From NCBI GenBank assembly GCA_937912115.1, contig CALDOI010000073.1, forward strand, positions 1 through 40,778: a DNA stretch of 40,778 nt. Reading direction: 5' to 3'. Position numbers and translations under genes: made by a program. This DNA is from an uncultured Bacteroidota bacterium. GTDB taxonomy: Bacteria; Bacteroidota; Bacteroidia; Bacteroidales; F082. The notes under the pieces were generated by a model, which saw only the letters and a program-made list of their open reading frames with translations, ran no database searches and had not been told where the DNA came from. Shown here piece after piece: positions 16,646 through 24,313 of the stretch; position 1 is the stretch's first letter; the number at the start of each line of letters is the position of its first letter.

Positions 16646-18178
16646 TTAATGCGAAACTGCCCAAGAGGGCATAACTCCGGGTTCAATTCCAAATACCCAT
16701 GAGCCCCAAAAATAGGTTATTATTGTTACTGTAATTACACCAACTATATTTAGCATAAAACCTGTTCGGGCCATCTGCATTACCGTTATCTTATTTGATC
16801 CGAAAACAATTGCATTTGGTGGGGTAGCTACAGGAAGCATGAAGGCCATTGAGGCACTAATAGTTGCGGGAAGCATAAAAAGTAAAGGATTCACATTTAT
16901 TGAAACTGACATACCAGCCAGTACAGGAAGTAACATTTCGGTTGTTGCTGTATTTGAGGTTAGTTCGGTTAAAAATGTCATGGTTAAGGCAATAATTGCA
17001 ATAATTAATATTGGATGAAGCCCGCCAATACTACTCAGTTGTTCGCCTACCCATATTGAAAGTCCAGATTCTTTAAATGCACTGGCTAATGCAAATCCTC
17101 CACCAAAAAGAAGAACAATATTCCAGGGTAATTTCGATGCAGTATTCCAATCCATAATCCGTTTTCCTATCTGATTCTTGGATGGAATAATAAAAAGGAC
17201 AATCGATAATGCTATGGCAACGGTTCCGTCGTTTATGTAGGCGGGCGACGAAAATAAAGCACTCCATCCGGGAATATCAAAATTACCAACCTTTATTCCT
17301 GCACGTGTAAGCCATAATAAGGCTAGTATAGAAAATACAATTGCTACTGCCTGTTGTTCATATGTAGATTTTCCAAGTTCATTATACTGTTTTTTGAAGT
17401 TGATTTCCTTAAGAGCTCCAAATGATTTTTTTGGTTTATAAATTGCATAGAGATAAATCCATGTAATGATAAAAAGAGTAATACTAATTGGAAGTGCATA
17501 TATAAACCATGCGGAGAAACTTATCTCGGGAGCCTGGGGAAACATAATCTGGAAAATCCTCGCAAACGATAAATTTGGTGGAGTTCCTACCAGAGTTGCA
17601 ATACCACCAATTGATGCACTGTATGCAACACCTAGTAATAATCCAACTGTGTATTTGTTTAACTCTTTTTCTTCAATAAACTCTTCAAGTTTTTTTGTTA
17701 TTGATAATAGTATGGGAACCATCATCATCGCAGTGGCAGTATTGGATATCCACATTGAAAGAAAAGATGTTGCAAGCATGAAACCCAATAATATCCTTGC
17801 CGGACTAGAGCCAGTAATTAGTAATATCCTAATGGCAATACGCTTGTGCAGATCCCATTTTTGCATGGCAAGTGCTACCAGAAATCCGCCAATAAATAAA
17901 AAAATAACATGATTGAAATATGTTGATGACACATTTTTCCCATCCATCACACCAAAGAGCGGGAAAAGAACCACCGGTAGCAATGCGGTAATTGCCAAAG
18001 GTATTACTTCTGTTATCCACCATAGTGCCATAAGAACAGCAATTCCAAATGTATAGGTTACCTCAGGTTTGCCAGGTTCCAGGTCCACGAAAAATGTAAT
18101 CCATACAAAGAGTATAGGTGCAATAAAAAAACCAATTATATTTTTAAAGCTTGTATTTTTCAGGTTGACTATGCTCAT
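16646..18178 (-). CDS. DASS/SLC13-family sodium:anion symporter
   Basis: The 510-residue membrane protein has the divalent anion:Na+ symporter design with two inverted repeats. Both substrate/sodium-binding SNT motifs are present (WISNTATAMMMVPI and LTSNTATTEMLLPV), together with the matching PPN-containing re-entrant regions (LVGTPPNLSFARIF and VATPPNAIVFGS). Members carry succinate, citrate and other dicarboxylates, or sulfate. The sequence fits the dicarboxylate branch, but I cannot fix the substrate. The ATG at 18178 is preferred over a GTG two codons upstream. It is divergent from carbamate kinase and precedes the EamA permease. Confidence 0.92.
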   Translation of the reverse strand: MSIVNLKNTSFKNIIGFFIAPILFVWITFFVDLEPGKPEVTYTFGIAVLMALWWITEVIPLAITALLPVVLFPLFGVMDGKNVSSTYFNHVIFLFIGGFLVALAMQKWDLHKRIAIRILLITGSSPARILLGFMLATSFLSMWISNTATAMMMVPILLSITKKLEEFIEEKELNKYTVGLLLGVAYSASIGGIATLVGTPPNLSFARIFQIMFPQAPEISFSAWFIYALPISITLFIITWIYLYAIYKPKKSFGALKEINFKKQYNELGKSTYEQQAVAIVFSILALLWLTRAGIKVGNFDIPGWSALFSSPAYINDGTVAIALSIVLFIIPSKNQIGKRIMDWNTASKLPWNIVLLFGGGFALASAFKESGLSIWVGEQLSSIGGLHPILIIAIIALTMTFLTELTSNTATTEMLLPVLAGMSVSINVNPLLFMLPATISASMAFMLPVATPPNAIVFGSNKITVMQMARTGFMLNIVGVITVTIITYFWGSWVFGIEPGVMPSWAVSH

Positions 18179-18298
18179 GATCACAATGTGAAATCAAAAC
18201 ATGCGAATTTATAAAAATTACAGTTTGTGTGCAAATACCAGAAAATTGACTAATAATAAAATCAATATGATAGTTTTCGATATTAATTAAAAAAATAG

Positions 18299-18306
18299 TA
18301 CCTTTG
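18299..18306 (+). promoter_or_regulatory. -7 element for carbamate kinase
   Basis: TACCTTTG matches TAnnTTTG exactly, 30 bases before the ATG. A TTTTC at 18274-18278, about 20 bases upstream, is a plausible -33 partner. Confidence 0.5.
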
Positions 18307-18336
18307 TGCTCTTTTTTTATTAAATAATTATTGATT

Positions 18337-19281
18337 ATGAGGAAGTTAGCTGTTGTTGCTTTTGGGGGAAATGCTTTATTAAAAGCCGGACAAAAAGGTA
18401 CTGTTGAAGAACAGGAATTAAATGCCTACGAAGCAAGTAAAAATCTGATTAAATTGATGAACAGGCGCTATAATCTTGTGTTAACACATGGTAATGGTCC
18501 TCAAGTTGGTAACATACTAATGGCAAATACAGCTGGCAATAAATTATATGGCTTACCTGATATGCCTCTGGATATTAGTGTTGCATACTCACAAGGTTTT
18601 ATTGCCTATTTACTCGAGCAGCAATTGCGTAATGTGTTAATGGAGAATGATTTAGATCAGGATGTAATCTCAATTATAACTCAGGTTCTCGTGAATAAGG
18701 ATGATCCTGCATTTTTAAATCCCACGAAGCCAATAGGCCCTTATTTTACAAAAGAGGAGGCTGATAAATTTATGGCAGAATCAGGTGCAGTTTTCAAAGA
18801 AGATAAAGCGCGTGGCGGATGGCGAAAAGTTGTTGCCTCTCCTGAACCACTTGTGATATTTAATATGAGATCCATCGAAAAGATTGCCGGATCAGGACAT
18901 ATTGCTATTGCAGTTGGAGGTGGAGGAATACCATGCTACTACAAAAAAGAAAATAAATTGGAAGGTATAGATGCAGTTATTGATAAGGATCTTGCATCTG
19001 CACTTTTGGCTTCACAAATCCATGCCAATAAACTATTCATACTTACAGATGTCCCTAAAGTTTGTCTTAATTTTAATACACCACAGCAGAAAACCCTTGA
19101 CAGAATGAGTATAGCTGAGGCCAAGCAACATTTATTGGATGGCCAATTTGGTGCAGGGAGTATGGGACCAAAAATTCAGGCAGCCATAAATTTCGTTGTT
19201 CGTAGTGGTAAAGATGCAATTATTACGGCACCGGAATTACTTGGTGTTGATAATGGTGGAACAAGGATAACGATTGTATAA
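18337..19281 (+). CDS. arcC: Carbamate kinase
   Basis: The 314-residue cytoplasmic enzyme makes ATP and carbamate from carbamoyl phosphate and ADP, the energy-yielding end step of arginine, citrulline or purine fermentation. Family motifs are clear: the N-terminal nucleotide-binding VVAFGGNALL, THGNGPQVGN, the substrate segment around KPIGPYFTKEEA, AVGGGGIPCYYK, the DKDLASALLA loop, ILTDVPKV, and the closing GSMGPKIQAAINFV. Length is standard. The ATG at 18337 is chosen over a TTG two codons upstream. No arginine deiminase or ornithine carbamoyltransferase gene is adjacent, so the pathway partner must be elsewhere. It faces rex across 50 bases. Confidence 0.96.
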   Translation: MRKLAVVAFGGNALLKAGQKGTVEEQELNAYEASKNLIKLMNRRYNLVLTHGNGPQVGNILMANTAGNKLYGLPDMPLDISVAYSQGFIAYLLEQQLRNVLMENDLDQDVISIITQVLVNKDDPAFLNPTKPIGPYFTKEEADKFMAESGAVFKEDKARGGWRKVVASPEPLVIFNMRSIEKIAGSGHIAIAVGGGGIPCYYKKENKLEGIDAVIDKDLASALLASQIHANKLFILTDVPKVCLNFNTPQQKTLDRMSIAEAKQHLLDGQFGAGSMGPKIQAAINFVVRSGKDAIITAPELLGVDNGGTRITIV

Positions 19282-19288
19282 CACCTAC

Positions 19289-19329
19289 ATTCTAAGGTTG
19301 GTTTATAGATATTTAGACCAACTTTGGAT
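19289..19329. terminator. Hairpin between convergent arcC and rex
   Basis: AAGGTTGGT (19294-19302) pairs with ACCAACTTT (19317-19325) over nine positions including one G-U pair, and the flanks CATTC/GGATG extend it imperfectly. It sits midway between two convergent stop codons, so it probably ends both transcripts. Neither side has a good T tract. Confidence 0.5.
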
Positions 19330-19331
19330 GT

Positions 19332-20036
19332 CTAAAAATTTGAAGCAGCGGTTCCCTGGCCTTGCCTTTTAACGGCTACGTCCACAGTTCTTTCATTTTC
19401 CATTTTTACATAGAAGGCAACTTTTTCAAGAGTTGTAATCATGTCATATTCTTCCAGATAAACCCCATCGGGCACTTCAACAGGTTTGGGCGTATAATTT
19501 AGTATTCCTTTAATACCGGATTCAACCAGCTTTTTGGCAATAGCTGTTGACTGAGTATCAGGAACTGTAATAATCCCAATTTCAATGTTCTGTTCTTGGA
19601 TAACCTGACTCATTGTTTTGCAGTCGTAACATGGAATACCGTTTACAGTCTTGCCAATTTTATCTGGATTAACATCAAAACCAGCAGCAATTGATAGTTT
19701 GTGTCGTTTTCCGGAAAAGTAATTAATCAATGCTCTACCAAGATTACCCATCCCTACAATAGCAACTTTAATACCTTCTTCGCTATCAATAATATCAGCA
19801 ATTAAATCAATCAATTCCTTTATATTGTATCCTTTTCTTAAGGTTCCTGAATATCCGATTAGCATTAAATCACGTCTTACCTGTACAGGAGTAATATGTT
19901 GAATTTTTGCAATCTCATGCGAAAAAATATGATCTTTATTGTTATCAAGACAGATTAACAATGCTCTACGGTATTGACTTAACCGTTCGATTGTTTTATG
20001 TGGTAGCTGTTTAAAAGTGTCGCGTGCGTTCATCAA
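19332..20036 (-). CDS. rex: Redox-sensing transcriptional repressor Rex
   Basis: Rex is a DNA-binding repressor that senses the NADH/NAD+ ratio and controls fermentative and respiratory genes. The 234-residue protein has the N-terminal winged helix (about residues 8-75, including SHEIAKIQHITPVQVRRDLMLIGYSG) and a Rossmann domain with GMGNLGRAL (G95, G97, G100). Next come the FDVNPDKIG segment and the C-terminal swapped helix (TLEKVAFYVKMEN). Two Met codons start the frame; 20036 and 20033 cannot be distinguished. A promoter and an overlapping Rex-like palindrome lie just upstream, which suggests autoregulation. Confidence 0.96.
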   Translation of the reverse strand: MMNARDTFKQLPHKTIERLSQYRRALLICLDNNKDHIFSHEIAKIQHITPVQVRRDLMLIGYSGTLRKGYNIKELIDLIADIIDSEEGIKVAIVGMGNLGRALINYFSGKRHKLSIAAGFDVNPDKIGKTVNGIPCYDCKTMSQVIQEQNIEIGIITVPDTQSTAIAKKLVESGIKGILNYTPKPVEVPDGVYLEEYDMITTLEKVAFYVKMENERTVDVAVKRQGQGTAASNF

Positions 20037-20045
20037 AGTTAGTAA

Positions 20046-20063
20046 TTGTTAATTTAATAACAG
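20046..20063. promoter_or_regulatory. Rex-like operator upstream of rex
   Basis: TTGTTAATTTAATAACAG matches a Rex half-site TTGTTAA perfectly on the left and five of seven positions of the inverted half on the right, with the standard four-base spacer. It lies between the -7 element and the rex start codon, overlapping the expected transcription start, the right place for autorepression. Confidence 0.5.
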
Positions 20064-20065
20064 TG

Positions 20066-20096
20066 CAAATATATATTTGATGTTTTTAATATGCAA
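20066..20096 (-). promoter_or_regulatory. Bacteroidota promoter of rex
   Basis: On the minus strand TTG (20094-20096) is followed after 20 bases by TATATTTG (20066-20073), a full match to the TTTG/TAnnTTTG architecture in both motif and spacing. The start codon is 30 bases further on. Confidence 0.6.
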
Positions 20097-20182
20097 CTAT
20101 TTGATAATATATTAATAATTAAACAAGCAATGAGAAGCTAATAAACATGTAGTCAGTGAAATATAACTATCAACTCAGTGAA

Positions 20183-20215
20183 TTTGGTTGCATTAGCTAA
20201 ATAAGTGTATTTTCG
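20183..20215 (+). promoter_or_regulatory. Promoter of the DUF4136 lipoprotein pair
   Basis: TTTG (20183-20186) and TATTTTCG (20208-20215) are 21 bases apart, matching the Bacteroidota promoter with one mismatch in the -7 element. The first DUF4136 gene starts 13 bases downstream. Confidence 0.45.
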
Positions 20216-20227
20216 TCAAAAAAATCT

Positions 20228-20812
20228 ATGAAAAGAATTATTGCAATTGTTACATTATTTGTGTCACTTTCATCATGTAGTTCGCTAGATGTTACATATG
20301 ATTACGATAGATCAGTAAACTTTAATCAGTTTAGTACATTTAGTTTTTATCCCTGGGATTATAAGCATGGTTTTCAAATAAACGAATATGACAAGCAGAC
20401 CATAATGACGGCCATTAAAAGTGAAATGGAGCAAAAAGGATATACTTATCAAAAACAGGGAGGTGAACTGGCCGTATCCATCTTTTTAACGATTAAGGGT
20501 AAAACGAGTTACAAAGCATATACTAATCATTATGGAGGTTGGGCCGGATATGGAGGAGGCTGGGGTTACTCCGGTTTTGGTTATGGCTATGGTTATGGTC
20601 CCGGATTTTCATCTACTACAGTAACTCAGACCAATTACAATGAAGGAACTTTGATAATAGATGTGTTTAGTATTGCTAATAAAAAATTAATATGGCAGGG
20701 AATTGGCTCCCGTCAAATTGAAGAAAATCTAGATGTAAGAGACAGAACACTTCCTAAAAATGTTGCCCAGATATTGGCAAGTTTTCCCAAGTTGAAAAAA
20801 GATAAAAAATAA
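20228..20812 (+). CDS. DUF4136 lipoprotein (first of tandem pair)
   Basis: The 194-residue protein has a lipoprotein signal ending LSSCSS (Cys17), so it should be anchored in the outer or inner membrane facing the periplasm. The DUF4136 core is recognisable: YDRSVNFNQFSTFSFYPWD, then a helix with AIKSEMEQKGYTYQ, then a strand-rich half ending GTLIIDVFSIANKKLIWQGIGSR. The middle (about 102-130) is a Gly/Tyr-rich loop (GGWAGYGGGWGYSGFGYG). The domain occurs in many Bacteroidota and Proteobacteria lipoproteins of unknown function. It is followed after 23 bases by a paralogue in the same orientation. Confidence 0.9.
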   Translation: MKRIIAIVTLFVSLSSCSSLDVTYDYDRSVNFNQFSTFSFYPWDYKHGFQINEYDKQTIMTAIKSEMEQKGYTYQKQGGELAVSIFLTIKGKTSYKAYTNHYGGWAGYGGGWGYSGFGYGYGYGPGFSSTTVTQTNYNEGTLIIDVFSIANKKLIWQGIGSRQIEENLDVRDRTLPKNVAQILASFPKLKKDKK

Positions 20813-20835
20813 TATTCAATTCAAAAAAAGTTAGA

Positions 20836-21432
20836 ATGAAAAAACTTATTTTTCCATTACTCATAATTCTATTTCTTTCAGCTTGCAATCCTTGGAAATT
20901 TGTAAGTGAGTATAACCATAATGTGGATTTTACCAATTATAAAACTTTTGGACTGTTAAATTGGGACCCTGTAAACGATAAGGTGGTAAATACCCAAACA
21001 AAAGAGTATATTCTCATGTCGATTAAAGATGAGATGGAGAAGCGAGGTTATATATACCAAAAAGCTGATGCTGAGCTTCAAGTATCAGTATATGTAGTTG
21101 TTCAGGAAGAAACAAGTTATTCAGGCTATAATAATCACTATGCAGGCTATAATGGTTATAGTTCGATTGCTGTAGGAGTTGGAGTAGGATCAGGAGGTGT
21201 GGGAGTTGGCGCTGTGGGTTACGGTATGCCGATGTATCCTTATTCTGTTGTGAAACACGATTACAATATGGGTACGGTTGTAGTCGACTTATTGGATCAT
21301 TCAAAAAAACAAATTGTTTGGCAGGGAGTTGCTACCGGTAGAATTGCTCGCGAAACAGCTAGCGAGAGTAATGTAAAAAGGGATATTGGGCGACTTTTCA
21401 AGAAACTTCCAGTTAAAAAGATTAAAGAGTAG
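20836..21432 (+). CDS. DUF4136 lipoprotein (second of tandem pair)
   Basis: This 198-residue paralogue of the preceding gene has a lipobox LSAC (Cys17) and the same core: YNHNVDFTNYKTFGLLNWD, SIKDEMEKRGYIYQKADAELQVSVYV and GTVVVDLLDHSKKQIVWQGVATG. The Gly-rich insert differs, being Gly/Val-rich here (GVGVGSGGVGVGAVGYGM) rather than Gly/Tyr-rich. The pair arose by tandem duplication followed by divergence of the loop, which may be the part that decides the partner. Function is unknown. The two genes likely share the promoter at 20183-20215. Confidence 0.9.
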   Translation: MKKLIFPLLIILFLSACNPWKFVSEYNHNVDFTNYKTFGLLNWDPVNDKVVNTQTKEYILMSIKDEMEKRGYIYQKADAELQVSVYVVVQEETSYSGYNNHYAGYNGYSSIAVGVGVGSGGVGVGAVGYGMPMYPYSVVKHDYNMGTVVVDLLDHSKKQIVWQGVATGRIARETASESNVKRDIGRLFKKLPVKKIKE

Positions 21433-21486
21433 GAAGAGGCTCTATCTGTTGATAGATATGACAATTACTTGATAAATAGGCTATTT

Positions 21487-22449
21487 CTAAAAACGGAAAT
21501 CATATCCGAATGAAATTTGTTTGCGCTCAAGAAAACCTGCCTCGATTATAAAATGATGATGGTTATTAATAACCCATGATCCTCCAATAATAAAATTCCA
21601 TTGTTGAACTGCCGAAATTTTTCCTGAGTATGTAGCTTCCTTCCCAAATAATGGAACAAACATCGGGTTTATATCCGCTACATCTATCTTGCCTGTAAAG
21701 GATTGGTCGTTACTGATGAACATACCTCCAACCCATAATGCGCCATATGATTTCTTATGAGTTTTGCCAATAAAAATACCGATTTTTGGACTGAAAAAAT
21801 GATTATGAAGATTATCATCCATATCGGTGGGATCAGTTACTGAATAGTTATAATCGGCCATAATAAAGAAGCTACGGAATCCCATGGAAAATGTTGCTCC
21901 TATGCCATAGGTTGGGCCAACATAACCAATTTCATCATGAATCTCAAAAGTTGTATCCACAATTATCGAATCAATTATCGGGATATTTTCCACAACAATA
22001 TATGGAACAACAAGATTGGGTGAAATAACACCTTTGGTATATCCATAAATTCCATAAACATTTAAAAAGGGAAGAACCCAGATGTTTGGCCTAATCTGGC
22101 CTTTAAATTCATAAGCAGTTGTATTTTGATAAAGTGTGTCAGCTCTTGCTGTTATGCTTGTTGAGTCGGATGATAATAGTAGCTTGCTGGCTTTATAAGC
22201 CTGATCGTAATATATTGAATGAAAGCCAATTCCAAATGGCAATGGTATGTTTCTGTCGCTTTTCCTTGCCTTGCTTCCGAAAATTGGTGGAATATTTACA
22301 ATAGGATTGGCTTTGTTAGTATAAACTTCTGATCCCTTAAAAGAAATAACTTCCATATTACTAATACAACCAAAACCTTGTTGTTGTGCTTTTATTTGTT
22401 GGCTAAAAAGAACTATAAATAGAATAACGGAAAGTGTATTTATTTTCAT
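21487..22449 (-). CDS. Outer-membrane beta-barrel-like protein of unknown function
   Basis: I do not recognise a named family. The 320-residue protein has a signal peptide (residues 1-21, ending IKAQ) and an amphipathic, aromatic-rich beta pattern through its length, with many strand-like stretches (IGATFSMGFRSFFIMADYNYSV, WNFIIGGSWVINNHHHFIIEAG). It ends in FGYDFRF, with the terminal Phe expected for BAM-dependent outer-membrane proteins. These features suggest a barrel of perhaps 10-14 strands. A short repeat array lies upstream of its start. It is convergent with the DUF4136 pair and lies downstream of the Ca/Na antiporter on the same strand. Confidence 0.75.
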   Translation of the reverse strand: MKINTLSVILFIVLFSQQIKAQQQGFGCISNMEVISFKGSEVYTNKANPIVNIPPIFGSKARKSDRNIPLPFGIGFHSIYYDQAYKASKLLLSSDSTSITARADTLYQNTTAYEFKGQIRPNIWVLPFLNVYGIYGYTKGVISPNLVVPYIVVENIPIIDSIIVDTTFEIHDEIGYVGPTYGIGATFSMGFRSFFIMADYNYSVTDPTDMDDNLHNHFFSPKIGIFIGKTHKKSYGALWVGGMFISNDQSFTGKIDVADINPMFVPLFGKEATYSGKISAVQQWNFIIGGSWVINNHHHFIIEAGFLERKQISFGYDFRF

Positions 22450-22512
22450 TGGTTATTGGTAATTAGCAATTGGTCATAATTCATTGGTTATTAGTTATTT
22501 TACAATTTGTTA
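22450..22512. repeat. TTGGTNATT-type repeat array upstream of the barrel gene
   Basis: Degenerate copies of CATTGGTTATTGGTAATTAG follow each other from the start codon outward, including CATTGGTTATT twice (from 22448 and from 22482) with AATTGGTCATAATT between them, then fading into TTGTTATTAATC. The composition and words resemble the array at 11791-11840, although the two regions are unrelated by gene content. Confidence 0.55.
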
Positions 22513-22547
22513 TTAATCAATAATCAATTAAAATATCTCTGACAAAT

Positions 22548-23501
22548 CTATAAAAATAATGACCAAAATAGAAAAGCTATATATGAGACAGACAGAACTA
22601 TGCCTTCAATACGGGTAATTGTTCGAGCTGCTCCTCCTATCCTTATAACCAACATCAAAAACAATGAAGATACAAGAAGTATCCCTATTTCAATATTTAG
22701 ATTACTGTCGAAAGCTATGGGATTAATTACAGCGCTTGTTCCAAGAACCAAAAAAATATTGAATACGTTGGATCCCAATGCATTACCAATTGCAATATCG
22801 GTGTTCTTTTTGAGAGCCGCAATAACCGATGTAACAAGCTCTGGCAGTGAAGTGGCAACTGCTATAAGTGTAAGGCCAATTGTTGATTCACTTACTCCAA
22901 AATCTCGGGATATTGTTAAAGCACCATCTACAATCCATCTACCTCCAAAAAAAAGGCCTAAGCTTCCGGCAATAATTAAAAGAGTAGACTTTAAATATGT
23001 ATATTTTTTTATTTCACTTTCAATATTGTCGTTACTATCGCTTTTGTTCGAGAAGAGCATGTATAATAGGATGACAAAGAAAATCAACAATATTATTCCA
23101 TCTATTGTGCCTATTGAATTGGGTGAATTGCTAAAAATAAAGTCATTGGCCAGAACCCCAACAACTAGTATCGCGATAAGGTTTACCCATGAATCTCGTT
23201 TGCAAACGCTTGTATTAACTTTTATTGGATATATAATAGCTGCTATTCCTATAATTAATAGGGTATTCATAATATTACTTCCCAGAACATTTCCTATGGC
23301 TAATCCGGTATTTCCATTTATGCTGGCAAAAACATTTATTACCAGCTCTGGAAGTGAAGTTCCCAATGCAACAATTGATAATCCAATAATTAGTTGTGAT
23401 AATCCAGCCTTTGCTCCTATAGATGAAGCTCCATCAACGAGTAGTTTAGCTCCATAAATAAGGATTGCAAAACCGAGAATAAACAATATGTAAGTGGTCA
23501 T
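22548..23501 (-). CDS. Calcium/sodium antiporter (CaCA superfamily, YrbG-like)
   Basis: The 317-residue protein has ten membrane helices in two inverted CaCA repeats. The alpha-1 motif is SIVALGTSLPELVINVFASINGNTGLAIGNVLGSNIMN (about residues 42-79) and the alpha-2 motif is LIAVATSLPELVTSVIAALKKNTDIAIGNALGSNVFN (about 210-246), each with the acidic residue in SLPEL and the GNxxGSN loop that bind Ca2+ and Na+. Length fits YrbG/NCX_Mj-type exchangers, which use an inward sodium or proton gradient to expel calcium. It is followed 98 bases downstream by the barrel gene and preceded by YggS 30 bases upstream. Confidence 0.95.
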   Translation of the reverse strand: MTTYILFILGFAILIYGAKLLVDGASSIGAKAGLSQLIIGLSIVALGTSLPELVINVFASINGNTGLAIGNVLGSNIMNTLLIIGIAAIIYPIKVNTSVCKRDSWVNLIAILVVGVLANDFIFSNSPNSIGTIDGIILLIFFVILLYMLFSNKSDSNDNIESEIKKYTYLKSTLLIIAGSLGLFFGGRWIVDGALTISRDFGVSESTIGLTLIAVATSLPELVTSVIAALKKNTDIAIGNALGSNVFNIFLVLGTSAVINPIAFDSNLNIEIGILLVSSLFLMLVIRIGGAARTITRIEGIVLSVSYIAFLFWSLFL

Positions 23502-23531
23502 TTTTTTGAGATATTTTTAATGATGATTCAC

Positions 23532-24200
23532 TTAATAGTTCCTTTCCCCAAATATATTTGTTCCAATTCTAATCATGGTACTACCTTCATCAATGGCAAT
23601 TTTATAATCACCCGACATTCCCATCGAAATTTCTTTAAATGTAATTTCATCCTTGAAAAAGTCATTTTTAAGTAATTTGAAGTTAGTAGCTAGTTGTTTA
23701 AATTCGTTTTTTATTTGAAGTAATTCATCAGTATATGTTGCCATTCCCATGACGCCAACAATTTTTATGTTTTTTAAGGTATCGATTACAGGATTGTTTA
23801 AAATCTCTTTAGCTTCCTCAAGGTTAAGACCAAACTTTGTACTTTCTTTGGCTATGTGAAATTGTAAAAGACACTCGATTGTTCGATTATTTATAAGAGC
23901 ATGCTTATTAATTTCTTTAAGTAACTTAATACTATCAACAGCATGTATCATTGCTATGAATGGAGCAATTAATTTAACTTTATTGGTTTGCATGTGTCCG
24001 ATAAAATGCCATTTTATGTCCTTGGGTAAGTCATTAATTTTGTTAACTAAATCTTGAACCTTATTTTCGCCAAATATGCGTTGTCCAGCATCATAGGCTT
24101 CCTGTATTGCTTGGTTTGGTTTGGTTTTTGAAACTGCTACTAGTTGCACATTTTCTGGTATCGATTCTAAAAAGCCAAGTAGATTTTCCCTTATTCCCAT
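23532..24200 (-). CDS. YggS-family pyridoxal phosphate homeostasis protein (PLPBP)
   Basis: The 222-residue protein is the PLP-binding protein that buffers pyridoxal 5'-phosphate and affects amino acid metabolism. It has the conserved PLP-binding lysine in VAVSKTKPNQAI, FGENKVQDLVNKI, WHFIGHMQTNKVK, the VDSIKLLKEINKHA helix, the long IMGMAT-like strand, and the phosphate-binding end ISMGMSGDYKIAIDEGSTMIRIGTNIFGER. It is an alanine-racemase-like TIM barrel without the second domain. Length is close to normal (usually 225-235). It likely forms a unit with the Ca/Na antiporter. Confidence 0.95.
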   Translation of the reverse strand: MGIRENLLGFLESIPENVQLVAVSKTKPNQAIQEAYDAGQRIFGENKVQDLVNKINDLPKDIKWHFIGHMQTNKVKLIAPFIAMIHAVDSIKLLKEINKHALINNRTIECLLQFHIAKESTKFGLNLEEAKEILNNPVIDTLKNIKIVGVMGMATYTDELLQIKNEFKQLATNFKLLKNDFFKDEITFKEISMGMSGDYKIAIDEGSTMIRIGTNIFGERNY

Positions 24201-24313
24201 TTAATCTGTTTTTTGCAAATTTAGTTTTTATGATTGAACCATGTTATGAGAAAATAGATTTCATTAAGGTTGAAAAATAATAACAAACAATGTAATATCA
24301 AGAGCAATAAAAA

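Noticed and set aside
16625-16648. DASS transporter and EamA permease as one gene broken by a single stop
   Set aside because: They are in the same frame with one stop between them, but each is a complete member of a separate transporter family of normal length, so a fusion or a nonsense mutation is unlikely.
17466-17912. 148-codon plus-strand frame opposite the DASS transporter
   Set aside because: It is the complement of transmembrane helices; the SNT and PPN transporter motifs are on the other strand.
20523-20610. Glycine-rich coding repeats in DUF4136 genes considered as a DNA tandem repeat
   Set aside because: The repetition is at the amino acid level with variable codons and no exact DNA period, so it is low-complexity protein sequence.
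22600-23457. Long open frame (285 codons) on the plus strand, antisense to the Ca/Na antiporter
   Set aside because: It mirrors the antiporter gene codon by codon, has no protein-family motif and is rich in Ile/Pro/Ser as expected for the complement of a membrane-protein gene. The minus-strand protein has clear CaCA motifs.
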